A stretch of 64,000 bases of DNA from Schwartzia succinivorans DSM 10502 (GCF_900129225.1 NZ_FQUG01000005.1:186001-250000), one strand, 5' to 3'. Positions 8,116-16,933 are shown, numbered from the stretch's first letter. Made by a program: numbers and translations. The notes: generated by a model not told the origin, from the sequence alone.

Positions 8116-8558
8116 TAAATCCGAAAGGTATGACCACGCGTGCTTTGTTATACAAAAGATAGCAAGCGATTATCACAAAAGCTGCGCAAAGAAATGACCT
8201 CATATGAAAAGCATCTTTGGTATGATTTTCTACGGTCATACCCTGTTCAATTCAGACGACAAAAACCTTTTGCTACATATGTGGTTGATTTTTACTGTGC
8301 AAAGGCAAAACTGGTTGTTGAACTTGATGGAGAACATCATTGGGATGAAGAAGAGCAGTTTCATGATGAGCAGAGGGACAAATATTTGAATTCAATTGGA
8401 CTCAGGGTGCTGCGTTTTTCTAATCATCAATTGATGGATAATTTTTCGGAAGTATGTGGAATGATTGATAGGACAGTGAAAGAACGTACATAGAAGGTAC
8501 TTTGGGGAGCACCTCATCCGACTCACTGCGTTCGCCACCTTCTCCTAAAGGAGAAGGC
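8016..8558 (+). mobile_element. Candidate repeat-flanked DUF559 element
   Basis: A DUF559 gene is enclosed by a plus-oriented repeat copy on the left (about 8016-8112) and a minus-oriented copy on the right (about 8486-8558), tails inward. The gene's stop codon lies in the right tail: compare acatagaaggtactttgggg here with acatagcaggcactttgggg at 943-966. The whole resembles a small composite element whose gene-less form is the inverted pair at 866-1044. No target-site duplication was identified, so mobility is an inference. Confidence 0.4.
8140..8493 (+). CDS. DUF559 domain-containing protein (putative endonuclease)
   Basis: 117-residue protein of the DUF559 family, related by fold to very-short-patch repair and PD-(D/E)xK-type nucleases; its cellular role is not established. 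Visible family features are LRKEMTSYEKHLWYDFLR at the N-terminus, VQFRRQKPFATYVVDFYC (with the DFYC active-site strand), LVVELDGEHHW (E and D of the putative metal site) and LRVLRFSNHQ near the end. Start is GTG 8140 (an in-frame TGA lies three codons upstream) with GAAAGG about 10 bases before it. It sits alone inside a cluster of hairpin repeats with inverted copies on each side, unrelated to the LPS genes around it. Confidence 0.85.
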   Translation: MLCYTKDSKRLSQKLRKEMTSYEKHLWYDFLRSYPVQFRRQKPFATYVVDFYCAKAKLVVELDGEHHWDEEEQFHDEQRDKYLNSIGLRVLRFSNHQLMDNFSEVCGMIDRTVKERT

Positions 8559-8932
8559 AAAATAATATGCCTTCCCCATTGGGGAAGGGGGACTACGTAG
8601 TGGTGGATGAGGTGTACAAGGGTAAATCACTATCTGCATAAAAGATACTTCAATGTGCCTTCTCCCTTGGGGGTGTCAATATGCCAGTGGCATATTGGCT
8701 GGGACCGCGTCAGCGGTGGATGAGGTTCACAAGGACACCCCCCTATCTGCATAAAAGATACTTCAATATGCCTTCCCGATACAGCGAAATTAAGTATGAA
8801 CCGCAGAATTTCTCGAAAGTCTATCTGCATAAAAGATACTTCAATATGCCTTCCCCTTTAGGGGAAGGTGGCAGTCCGAAGGACTGACGGATGAGGTGCA
8901 CCCAAATTAATCACTATCTACAAATGGAGATA
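8486..8932. repeat. Mosaic hairpin repeat cluster, one inverted and four direct copies
   Basis: This 441-base gene-free stretch is almost all repeat. A minus copy (about 8486-8558) is followed by plus copies at about 8568-8650, 8651-8766, 8767-8838 and 8843-8925. The segment CTATCTGCATAAAAGATACTTCAAT occurs three times as the junction between plus copies. The third plus copy has lost its hairpins: after GCCTTCCC come about 45 unrelated bases (gatacagcgaaatta...) before the next junction. The second has the CAATATGCCAGTGGCATATTGG insert. Confidence 0.8.
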
Positions 8933-8934
8933 CT

Positions 8935-10962
8935 ATGTTTGAACATTATTTTTTCGGAATGCAGCAGGATTTGAAGCTGGCGGTGCTGCCGCCTCTTCTC
9001 TGTGCTGTATTCCGTGCTGTTTTTATATACGCATACGCGCCAAGGGAGAGCATCAGAGGCCAGTGGAAGAAGCTTTACCACTGCTTTCGCTACGGCTTCT
9101 GGTGGGGAATGGACTGGAATGCATACGCATATCTTATCCCTCTGGCGCTCGTAACACTCCCGGGGGTATTCCTGCCTGCCTATTATGAGCTTGGAGATAC
9201 AGTGCGTACAGTGTGGATTGTTTCCTATGTCTTTGTGCTTTACTTCCTCTTCTGGGGAAAGATGATATTTTACTATCATTACAATGACATCTATAATTCT
9301 ACTCTGTGGCTTGGGAAAAATGCGGATAAAAAGAACCTTGCGGACATATTTTTCAATCAGAATCATGGCGCGTGGATACTTTTAAGCTTTATTCCCTACG
9401 TATTTTTGTGCCTCAGGGCAGCAGAATTTTTGCTTGGAATTCCGAATATTTCCTACCCTGTTTTTGAAACTGAATGGAAAGTGTACGCTTTCAATACAGC
9501 CATTTTCCTCGGCTCAATCGCAATTTTCTATTGGTTCCGCTTCGGCGGCACATTCCGTCACCGCCTCAAACCTGAGTGGGATGAAGTACCTCCTATTGTA
9601 AAAAATGACGAGGTTATCGGAAAAGCTACTGTGGATGACCTTGTGGCACTGGAAATCGTGTGGAAGCACCCGGCCCATGAATCCCTGAAGCATTCTGACG
9701 AAGAAGCGGCAGAGATTATGGCGCCGGTAATGCCCAAAGGCTGGCAGGATAAAAAGGACCCACTCGAAAGTTTTATGCGAAAAGCGAAGGGGCCTCGAAT
9801 CAAAAAGCCGTCCCATATATTTTATTTGTTGGGAGAAAGCCACTCCCAGATAATATATGACCCACAGTTCAGCTGTCTCAACATGATGGAAGGAACGAAA
9901 AAGTGGCGTGCCCAGGAGCATACGGTAGCTATTGATAACTTCCTGTCGGCAGGACTCATATCCCAGCCATCGCTTGTGAGCCTCATTCTTGGCATATATG
10001 ACGCGAATATGGAAATCAACGAGAACAAGGATTTCTGGAGCGGCTGCACGATTACATCCCTGCCGTTTCAGCTTAAAAAGCTGGGATACAAAACCTCCTT
10101 CTGGTACGGTGGCGGATTAAGCTGGGGGAGTCTTTATCACTTTATCCCGGGGTCAGGCTTTGATGAAGCCCATGGCGGACCGGATATCTGCGGCCCTGAC
10201 GCGCCGAAAACATGGTTGGGTGTTTACGACCATCTCTTTTTGGAAGAAACAGCACGCCGCATAAAAGCGTCTGATGACGGTGCGCCGGAATTTCACTTCA
10301 TCTATACCACCTCGAATCATGGACCATATAACATACCTGTCACCGAATACGGCTTTGATGCTGACCGTGTTCTTAAGGATGCGCCTGCTAAGGTACGCCA
10401 GAAGGATATGGCACTTAGGGAGGCAGGCGGAGTATGGTACACAGACCAGGCTCTGGCTCACTTTATTGAGGATATGCAGAAAACATATCCTGACAGCCTG
10501 ATTATTTTGACAGGCGACCATGCGGCTCACTTTGTGGAATACGACTGTGATATAGTTCCGCGCACAATGGCGACACTGCGTGAAAACAGAACAACCTCCT
10601 TCGCTTTGTCTCATCCTGAGCTTACAAAGGATATGTTCGCAGGCAATACACTTGGAGGGCATCTGAACATAATGCCAACGATATTCGAACTCATCGCTCC
10701 GAAAGATTTCGAATATTATTCCATCATGCCGTCGCTTTTGGAACATCTCGACCATATAACTACTCCTTTTGGCTGGATGACTGTTGACACAATCGGAGAC
10801 TACTACAATCACGTTTCACAGCCCTTGGCACCGTGTATGGAACTGCCTGATACAAAGCACGACGTATCGGAATTTGAAAACGAACGCTTCGCGTGGTCTG
10901 AGCTTACGGGATGGATTATCCGTCATCCTGAGCTTTTGACACCTGTATCGGGAAAAAAATAA
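8935..10962 (+). CDS. LTA synthase-like sulfatase-fold membrane phosphotransferase
   Basis: Probably transfers a phospho-alcohol group (glycerol phosphate or phosphoethanolamine type) to a cell-surface glycan or lipid outside the cytoplasmic membrane. The N-terminal 205 residues hold about five membrane segments. The sulfatase/alkaline-phosphatase domain (about 295-600) shows ESHSQ (Glu 301, metal), NHGPYNIP (461-468), TGDHAAHF (526-533) and GGHLNIMPTIFEL. Where LtaS-type enzymes have the nucleophilic Thr, this protein appears to have Ser (AGLISQPSLVSLILG, 339-353). ATG 8935 follows a GGAGATACT spacer. A terminator follows. Substrate unknown. Confidence 0.8.
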   Translation: MFEHYFFGMQQDLKLAVLPPLLCAVFRAVFIYAYAPRESIRGQWKKLYHCFRYGFWWGMDWNAYAYLIPLALVTLPGVFLPAYYELGDTVRTVWIVSYVFVLYFLFWGKMIFYYHYNDIYNSTLWLGKNADKKNLADIFFNQNHGAWILLSFIPYVFLCLRAAEFLLGIPNISYPVFETEWKVYAFNTAIFLGSIAIFYWFRFGGTFRHRLKPEWDEVPPIVKNDEVIGKATVDDLVALEIVWKHPAHESLKHSDEEAAEIMAPVMPKGWQDKKDPLESFMRKAKGPRIKKPSHIFYLLGESHSQIIYDPQFSCLNMMEGTKKWRAQEHTVAIDNFLSAGLISQPSLVSLILGIYDANMEINENKDFWSGCTITSLPFQLKKLGYKTSFWYGGGLSWGSLYHFIPGSGFDEAHGGPDICGPDAPKTWLGVYDHLFLEETARRIKASDDGAPEFHFIYTTSNHGPYNIPVTEYGFDADRVLKDAPAKVRQKDMALREAGGVWYTDQALAHFIEDMQKTYPDSLIILTGDHAAHFVEYDCDIVPRTMATLRENRTTSFALSHPELTKDMFAGNTLGGHLNIMPTIFELIAPKDFEYYSIMPSLLEHLDHITTPFGWMTVDTIGDYYNHVSQPLAPCMELPDTKHDVSEFENERFAWSELTGWIIRHPELLTPVSGKK

Positions 10963-10974
10963 ATCATCAAACGG

Positions 10975-11000
10975 ACAGTCGGCATTTGCCGGCTGTTTTC
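10975..11000 (+). terminator. Rho-independent terminator
   Basis: ACAGTCGGCA (10975-10984) pairs with TGCCGGCTGT (10987-10996), followed by TTTTCC. It ends the unit containing the LTA-synthase-like gene. Confidence 0.7.
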
Positions 11001-11007
11001 CTTTGTG

Positions 11008-11036
11008 TGGACAGTAAATGCGATATGTTGTAAAAT
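11008..11036 (+). promoter_or_regulatory. Promoter of the DUF535-GT9-ligase operon
   Basis: -35 TGGACA (11008-11013), 17-base spacer, -10 TAAAAT (11031-11036), directly after the terminator. It gives a leader of about 50 bases to the ATG at 11095. Confidence 0.65.
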
Positions 11037-11094
11037 AATTAGAATGGAAGCTTGTAAATACGATTATTCACAAGAAATATTGGGAGAGTAAGGC

Positions 11095-12012
11095 ATGAAA
11101 AATATTCGGGACATCGGCCGAAAAATATACAATGTAAATTATTGGCGTGAACGGAGAAGATATTACATTTTTCTACTTCGCTGCTTCTTTAACAAAAGCA
11201 AAATGAAAAAAATAGACGAATTTTTCCACAGCACAAAGCTGCTGGAGGAAATCGCGGATATTTATCCATTCGTGTATGAACAGCCGACCCGGGCTTTTTT
11301 TTATAACAAATCCACCTTTGATGAGAGAGCGGCTCTCGTAGAAAAGCACATGGATTTTACTGCACGCACATTTCGCGCGGATATAGTCAGGGATTTATAT
11401 TCCGAAAAAAATATTTCCCTTTGGGATGGCGGCGAGCTTGATGGCAGCCGCCTTTGGGGTATGCTCTATTTTGAGGCAGGGCAGCGAAAAGAAGGCATGA
11501 TGTCGGTAATGCTTAGGCTTGATGATAAACCTCTGTATCAGATTATCTTCTGGATATCTACGGATAAAAAAGGAGATATTTCCATGTTTATCGGCGCCAT
11601 GCAGGGTCCGAACATGGACGATGCGCGTGACGTCGTAAAGAAAGTAACCAAGTTCTGCCATGCGTACAGAACGAAAAATCTTGTTCTGTACCTTACTCAG
11701 GCTGTTGCACGGGCACTGGGGCTTAAGCATATTTACGCCGTAACAAATGAAGGATACTATGCTAATAACCACGTGCGCGCCGACCGCAAGCTCAAGACAG
11801 ATTTCAGTGAATTTTGGATTGAAGCGGGAGGACATCCGACCGACGACGCACGCTTCTACGAACTTCCGCTGGTGGAAGCCCGTAAGACAATGGAAGAGGT
11901 TCCGACACGTAAGCGTGCCGTATACCGCAAGAGATTTGCCATGCTTGATGAATTGGATAAAACTGCAGCAGAAAAAATGAAAACCATGCTTGTGCCGGAG
12001 GCGCAGAAATGA
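11095..12012 (+). CDS. VirK/YbjX family protein (DUF535)
   Basis: 305-residue member of the DUF535 family, which includes Shigella/Salmonella VirK and E. coli YbjX; these are linked to outer-membrane and peptide-resistance phenotypes, but no biochemical activity is established. Visible family features are the hydrophobic core LYQIIFWIS, MFIGAMQGPN, the segment LVLYLTQAVARALGLKHIYAVTNEG (residues about 200-225) and FWIEAGG near the end. No signal peptide or clear membrane span. GGGAGAG precedes the ATG. Its TGA overlaps the ATG of the next heptosyltransferase (ATGA), so it is co-translated with an LPS core gene. Confidence 0.85.
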   Translation: MKNIRDIGRKIYNVNYWRERRRYYIFLLRCFFNKSKMKKIDEFFHSTKLLEEIADIYPFVYEQPTRAFFYNKSTFDERAALVEKHMDFTARTFRADIVRDLYSEKNISLWDGGELDGSRLWGMLYFEAGQRKEGMMSVMLRLDDKPLYQIIFWISTDKKGDISMFIGAMQGPNMDDARDVVKKVTKFCHAYRTKNLVLYLTQAVARALGLKHIYAVTNEGYYANNHVRADRKLKTDFSEFWIEAGGHPTDDARFYELPLVEARKTMEEVPTRKRAVYRKRFAMLDELDKTAAEKMKTMLVPEAQK

Positions 12013-13067
12013 ATCAATATAAGAACATATTAGTGTATTCCCTTGTGAACCTTGGGGATGTGCTTCTTACAACAAGCGCGACAGCGCTGCTCAGAAAGGC
12101 GTACCCCAATGCGAAAATTACAATGATGGTCCGCCCTGTTGTGCGTGAAGCCGTAGAAAATAATCCCATTATAGATGATGTTATCCTTTTTGATTACAAA
12201 GCGAAACAAAACTCGATAAGCAAAATGTGGCATATGGTGCAGACCCTGAAGAAAAGAAATTTTGATCTGGCCATATCCTACGACAGAAAGCTTCGCCCTG
12301 CGCTCCTTTGCCGGCTTGCAGGAATCCCTGTACGTGTCGGCCCGGACAAGGTTTTTGATGACGTGCCGAGCCGTGTTCCCTGGTTTTATACAGATACGGT
12401 ACCCGTAAGGCATGATTTGGTAAAAACACTTCAGGCTGAGACATATCAGGAGATTATCCGCGGATTTACAGGGATTGACGGGCATGAATCGCCTGTAATG
12501 GCCCGCATGACAGAGGAAAGCCGTAAGAAAGCGGAGAGTCTTTTGGAGAGGCTGCCGAAGGCCGAAAAAAGGATTGCGCTTTGTGTCAAAGGCACCTTTG
12601 AATTAAAAACATGGCCGAAAGAGTATTTTGCAGAGGTTGTTAAGAATCTTGCAAAAGAATACGATGCCTCGTTTTTTGTGGTCGGAGCACCCGGCGACCG
12701 CGGGTACTCGGATGAAGTAATTAAAGAAATGGCATCTGTAAAAGTGCAGAATTTCTGCGGAGATACAAACTTGGTAGATCTGGCTTCGCTTATCTCTATG
12801 GCGGACCTTTTGGTTACTGTAGATACGGGCGCTACTCATATTGCTGCGACAACAGGTGTACCTATGGTTGTTATGTATGGCTGTACCAGCCCCGACCGCT
12901 GGCACCCCTATAACGAAAATGCCCGTGTGCTTACATCGCGGGAAGCCTGCTGCCCGTGCCATGTGGCGGCGGACGCATGCCAAAGCTCACCAAAACCGGC
13001 ATGCCTTTGGAATGTTACACCGGACATGGTACTCAAAGAATGCAGGTCACTTTTACAGCGCCAGTAA
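12009..13067 (+). CDS. Heptosyltransferase, GT9 family
   Basis: Third GT9 protein of the window, probably an LPS core heptosyltransferase. The N-terminus ILVYSLVNLGDVLLTTSA is the acceptor-side loop. Donor-site features are ALCVKGTFELKTWPKEYF and VTVDTGATHIAATTGVP followed by MVVMYGCTSPDRWHPY. The C-terminal cysteine-rich stretch (CCPCHVAADACQ) parallels the other two copies. 352 residues is typical. ATG 12009 overlaps the previous stop. The divergence from the two copies on the left suggests a different acceptor heptose. Confidence 0.9.
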   Translation: MNQYKNILVYSLVNLGDVLLTTSATALLRKAYPNAKITMMVRPVVREAVENNPIIDDVILFDYKAKQNSISKMWHMVQTLKKRNFDLAISYDRKLRPALLCRLAGIPVRVGPDKVFDDVPSRVPWFYTDTVPVRHDLVKTLQAETYQEIIRGFTGIDGHESPVMARMTEESRKKAESLLERLPKAEKRIALCVKGTFELKTWPKEYFAEVVKNLAKEYDASFFVVGAPGDRGYSDEVIKEMASVKVQNFCGDTNLVDLASLISMADLLVTVDTGATHIAATTGVPMVVMYGCTSPDRWHPYNENARVLTSREACCPCHVAADACQSSPKPACLWNVTPDMVLKECRSLLQRQ

Positions 13068-13113
13068 ATACTTCTGCAAAAGCAGTAAACTAATATGCAA
13101 TGGAGGCATATAA

Positions 13114-14367
13114 ATGGGAAACGGTAAATGGAGGCAGGCTTCATTTTGGAATAAGCTTATGTATTGGGACTTGCTTCTGTTGGCCTTGGCGGCAAATGTA
13201 TCAACAGGGGCATCTTCGGTTGCTGTAGGCTTAGGTGTGCTATTTGTGATTCTGCAGTACGTATTTACAAAGGAGCTTCCTGAGTTCGATAAAGGTATCG
13301 GAAAAGTTTTTGCCGCGTTTTTTGCCATTCAGATGCTTATCGCGGCACTTTCCATGGACCCGGGTGTGAGCTTCCGGACGATTTCGGGAGAGCTTCACAG
13401 ATTTTTTATCCTTTTCTTTGATCTTATGTATCTCAAGGATAAAAAACAGATATGGAATGTACTGATGCTTTTTGTGCTGTCCGCTTTTGTAAATGATGTC
13501 GAGGCTCTTCGGCAGGCTTGGAAGAGCGGGTTTAATAATCCGCACTTGGTACATGGCTTTAATAACACGCACACGTTTTTGGCTAGCCAGTGCTTAGTTG
13601 CTATTCCCGCGGCGCTGTTTGCTTCTGTTCAGCCCTGCATTGAAAAATGGAAGCGTAATTTCGCGTTGTTTACAGCAGTTTTTTCCGTGGCAATTCTGTT
13701 TATAAGCGGAACTCGCGGAGCGTGGGTAGCGCTCGCTCTGGTTATATTGGCGTTTATCCTGCTTTCGCGTGTAAATGTCAAAATGGCCGTGGCATTAGCT
13801 GTTTTGGTTGGGGTTATGGCTGCAGTTTCTGTCGCTTTTATGCCTTGGTTTCATCAGCGTGCGGTATCTATAACAGATATAAAGCATAGAGCAAATACAG
13901 AACGAATATTGATGTGGGAGTCTGCATTGCAGATAATCCAAGATTATCCGGTTCATGGCATAGGTCAGGATATATTTGTGTATCAATATAACACGAAGTA
14001 TATTTCCCCTTTGGCACGCGAACGCGCACCTGAGGGACACCCTGAAAAAGGACATGGGCATCCGCACAACTATATATTGAAGATTACCAGTGAGGGCGGC
14101 GTTTTAGGTCTTGCTGCATTTCTTATGTTCTACGGATACCTTGTTTACCGTCTTTGGCTCATGTATCGTCAGGAATATGGAAAGACTCCGATTCCCTGCG
14201 GCATGGCAGGCCTTCTTCTGTTCATTGGAATCCTGGCGGAAGGCATGACAGATACAAACATGAATCAGGTTCCCATAATGAGGGCATATTGGCTTTCTAT
14301 GGGAATATATTTTGTCGCATGGAGTTTGCGGCAAAAGAATGAAAGTGGAGAAAGTAAGAGCGATTGA
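13114..14367 (+). CDS. O-antigen ligase family protein (WaaL-like)
   Basis: Polytopic inner-membrane protein of the Wzy/WaaL superfamily. WaaL joins undecaprenyl-linked O-antigen to lipid A-core on the periplasmic side. Ten or more hydrophobic segments are visible. Family marks are FISGTRGAWVALALV in the middle, a large hydrophilic loop after PWFHQRAVSI with RILMWESALQIIQDYPVHGI, and GHGHPHNYILKITSEGG with the conserved HPHN before the last spans. A Wzy polymerase is the alternative; the company of three heptosyltransferases favours ligase. TGGAGG stands 8 bases before the ATG. Confidence 0.8.
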   Translation: MGNGKWRQASFWNKLMYWDLLLLALAANVSTGASSVAVGLGVLFVILQYVFTKELPEFDKGIGKVFAAFFAIQMLIAALSMDPGVSFRTISGELHRFFILFFDLMYLKDKKQIWNVLMLFVLSAFVNDVEALRQAWKSGFNNPHLVHGFNNTHTFLASQCLVAIPAALFASVQPCIEKWKRNFALFTAVFSVAILFISGTRGAWVALALVILAFILLSRVNVKMAVALAVLVGVMAAVSVAFMPWFHQRAVSITDIKHRANTERILMWESALQIIQDYPVHGIGQDIFVYQYNTKYISPLARERAPEGHPEKGHGHPHNYILKITSEGGVLGLAAFLMFYGYLVYRLWLMYRQEYGKTPIPCGMAGLLLFIGILAEGMTDTNMNQVPIMRAYWLSMGIYFVAWSLRQKNESGESKSD

Positions 14368-14448
14368 TAAATCACTGATTAAATCAGTAATGTAAAGATT
14401 TTGGGAAATGGCGCTTTGGGCGTTTGAAAAAATGGAAGGGGAAGCAGT

Positions 14449-15903
14449 TTGTTATTCAATTCATACGAGTTTTTGCTTATTTATTTGCCATTTGTATTTA
14501 TAGTATATTTTTGGTTGGGCAGAAAAAAGCATACATGGGCGCGGATGTGGATGGCTGCCGCGTCATTCTTCTTTTACGGATGGTGGGATTATCAGTATGT
14601 TCCTCTGCTGATGGCATCAATCATGTTTAACTATTTTGTAGGATGCCGGCTGGAGGAAACATCACGGAGTAAATCGTGGCTGTGCTTCGGCATTACGGTA
14701 AATTTGCTTTTGCTCGGCGCGTACAAATACACGGGCTTTTTCCTTCAGAATGCAAACAGCCTCATGGGCAAAGCTGTTTTTGACGTGCCGCAGATTGTGC
14801 TGCCGCTGGGAATATCATTTTTTACCTTTACGCAGACGGCATATCTTATAGATGCATATCGTGGGGAGACAGAGAACAGTTCATTTCTTACATATTGTGA
14901 ATTTGTCACGGTATTTCCGCATTTGATTGCTGGCCCTATAATCAGCCACAGGAAAATGCTTCCGCAGTTCATGGCGGAAGAAAATTTTCGCATACAGTAC
15001 GATAACGTCGCGTACGGGCTCACGCTTTTATCCTTTGGATTATTTAAAAAGGTTTTTATCGCGGATAGAATTGCAGAATATGTCAATCCAATTTTTGCGC
15101 AGTCCGGGAGTTTGACATTGCCTGAGGCGTGGATTGGCGCAGTGGGGTATACCCTGCAGCTTTACTTTGATTTTTCCGGTTATTCGGAAATGGCAATCGG
15201 ATTGGCGAGAATGTTTAATCTCCGCTTTCCGGTCAATTTTGATTCACCATACCAATCACTGAACATTATTGATTTTTGGCGTCGTTGGCACATGACGCTG
15301 GGCGCATGGGTGAGAGATTATCTCTATATCCCATTGGGAGGAAATCGGCAGGGCGAGCTTCGGAAGATGTTCAATCTGCTGCTAAGTATGCTGCTCATTG
15401 GACTTTGGCACGGCGCAGGCTGGACCTTTGTGATTTGGGGAGGAATACACGGAGTTCTTTTGCTCATTAACCACGAGTGGAGGCGGCTTGAGATACAGCT
15501 TCCAAAGTTTTTATGCTGGGGAATGACCTTCCTGGCAGTCACTTTGGCATGGGTATTTTTCCGTGCCCCGGACAGCAATACGGCACTGCAGATAATATAT
15601 ACAATGTTTGATCTGAATGCTTTTCTGCTTCCGGACTGTGATTTTACACTTGCATATCAGGATTTGCTTGCTTCGTATGGCATTTATATCAAGAATTCCT
15701 GGCTTATGGCGGACCCCCATGTCGGAGATCATATCGTCATACTGCTTGGTCTGCTGATTCTGGCCGTATTATGTCCGAATCCTGTCCGCTTCATGGAAAC
15801 ATTTAAAACGGATAAACGTTGGTTAACTGTTGCTGTTGTGTTATTTGGTGTTTCGTTGTTGTATATGAGTGCATATACAGAATTTTTGTATTTCCAGTTT
15901 TAA
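14449..15903 (+). CDS. MBOAT family O-acyltransferase (AlgI-like)
   Basis: Membrane-bound O-acyltransferase that passes acyl (usually acetyl) groups across the membrane to an exported glycan. The start is TTG at 14449, giving the typical MBOAT N-terminus LLFNSYEFLLIYLPF, with AAGGGGAAG upstream. Eleven or so membrane segments. Key motifs are DFWRRWHMTLGAWVRDYLYIP in the middle and LIGLWHGAGWTFVIWGGIHG with the catalytic His, both intact. 484 residues is normal for AlgI/PatA types. The next gene encodes an SGNH-like partner 15 bases downstream, the usual pairing for this family. Confidence 0.92.
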   Translation: MLFNSYEFLLIYLPFVFIVYFWLGRKKHTWARMWMAAASFFFYGWWDYQYVPLLMASIMFNYFVGCRLEETSRSKSWLCFGITVNLLLLGAYKYTGFFLQNANSLMGKAVFDVPQIVLPLGISFFTFTQTAYLIDAYRGETENSSFLTYCEFVTVFPHLIAGPIISHRKMLPQFMAEENFRIQYDNVAYGLTLLSFGLFKKVFIADRIAEYVNPIFAQSGSLTLPEAWIGAVGYTLQLYFDFSGYSEMAIGLARMFNLRFPVNFDSPYQSLNIIDFWRRWHMTLGAWVRDYLYIPLGGNRQGELRKMFNLLLSMLLIGLWHGAGWTFVIWGGIHGVLLLINHEWRRLEIQLPKFLCWGMTFLAVTLAWVFFRAPDSNTALQIIYTMFDLNAFLLPDCDFTLAYQDLLASYGIYIKNSWLMADPHVGDHIVILLGLLILAVLCPNPVRFMETFKTDKRWLTVAVVLFGVSLLYMSAYTEFLYFQF

Positions 15904-15918
15904 CAGGAGGTTATGTAG

Positions 15919-16893
15919 TTGTCCTCTGAGAACTATGTTAGATATTTTATTTTTATAGTGGGAGGCTTTATCCTTTTTCTTTGGGGATTGGCTTGGATAG
16001 CGCCTGAATCGGCATATATGGACCGTGAATATGCTGAATGGCAGAGTAAGAAAGAATATGTCCGACAAGAATCAGACAAAAAAGAGATTTTATTTTTGGG
16101 GGATTCTCGGATGCTGGCAGCCGTTGACCCCACTCTGATGGCAAAACCCGGATTTAACCTTGCGTTAAGTGGGTCAAATCCGGTAGAAATGTATTTTACT
16201 CTAAAAAACTATATGGAAAATCACCCGAAGCCGTTAGCGGTTTTTGTGGGTTTTGCTCCTGAGCATTTGGCAAAATTGGACGCTTATAAACGCAGGAATT
16301 TCCATTTTCACTATTTTACTTATGATGAAGCTATGGAATCGCAACAGCAGATTTTTCAGAGTGACGGCTATTCCAAGGAACAGCAGAATAAAGAGCTGAT
16401 TGACGACTGGCATTACCTTTTAAGGCTGCCGACCCGTTATGGCAGAGTAATTCTCAAAAGTAAATTAAGGCGCGGAAAAGAATACAGAAAAAATTATCAG
16501 GAAATTATGGGAAAATTTGGTCATAGCCAAGTTATTTCAGCTAAGGAAAATAATGAGCAGAATTGGGAAGCTCAGCAGAAACATTTCCGAATATTAAACA
16601 GCAACGATTTTTACTTAAAGAAAATTCTGAGGCTCTGTGAAGAACAGCTTATACCGGCGTATATTCTTCAGTTTCCTGTTAATCCAAGAAGTGAACATGA
16701 TATAGAAGCGTCTGGCTATAGTGATGCTTATGAAGAATATATGCGTTCGATTATGCGTGAATTTCGGGTTTCAGTAGAGCTTAAAGCTCCGGTATATCCG
16801 GCAGATTGCTTTAGAGATCCGAGTCATCTAAATGTTTATGGAACCGAGATCTATACGAAAGATTTGATTAACAGGTATGATATTTTGAAATGA
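15919..16893 (+). CDS. SGNH/GDSL-like membrane-anchored partner of the MBOAT protein
   Basis: Probable periplasmic acyl-acceptor transferase or esterase working with the MBOAT protein (AlgJ/AlgX or DltD role). One N-terminal membrane span (YFIFIVGGFILFLWGLAWI). Block I is ILFLGDSRM with the nucleophile Ser, SLSGSNPVEM-like sequence (LALSGSNPVEM) follows, and the C-terminal catalytic pair is in FRDPSHLN (Asp-x2-His). The start is TTG 15919 with AGGAGG 8 bases upstream; an ATG a few bases earlier runs at once into TAG. 324 residues. The glycan substrate is unknown. Confidence 0.75.
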   Translation: MSSENYVRYFIFIVGGFILFLWGLAWIAPESAYMDREYAEWQSKKEYVRQESDKKEILFLGDSRMLAAVDPTLMAKPGFNLALSGSNPVEMYFTLKNYMENHPKPLAVFVGFAPEHLAKLDAYKRRNFHFHYFTYDEAMESQQQIFQSDGYSKEQQNKELIDDWHYLLRLPTRYGRVILKSKLRRGKEYRKNYQEIMGKFGHSQVISAKENNEQNWEAQQKHFRILNSNDFYLKKILRLCEEQLIPAYILQFPVNPRSEHDIEASGYSDAYEEYMRSIMREFRVSVELKAPVYPADCFRDPSHLNVYGTEIYTKDLINRYDILK

Positions 16894-16933
16894 TTAACAG
16901 ACAATAGCAGATAGTGGAGGCAAGAATTTACAA

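Noticed and set aside
8568-8925. Possible CRISPR array because of a 25-base segment repeated three times
   Set aside because: Spacing is irregular, the intervals are themselves repeat copies with shared sequence, and there are no cas genes. It is a tandem run of the hairpin repeat.
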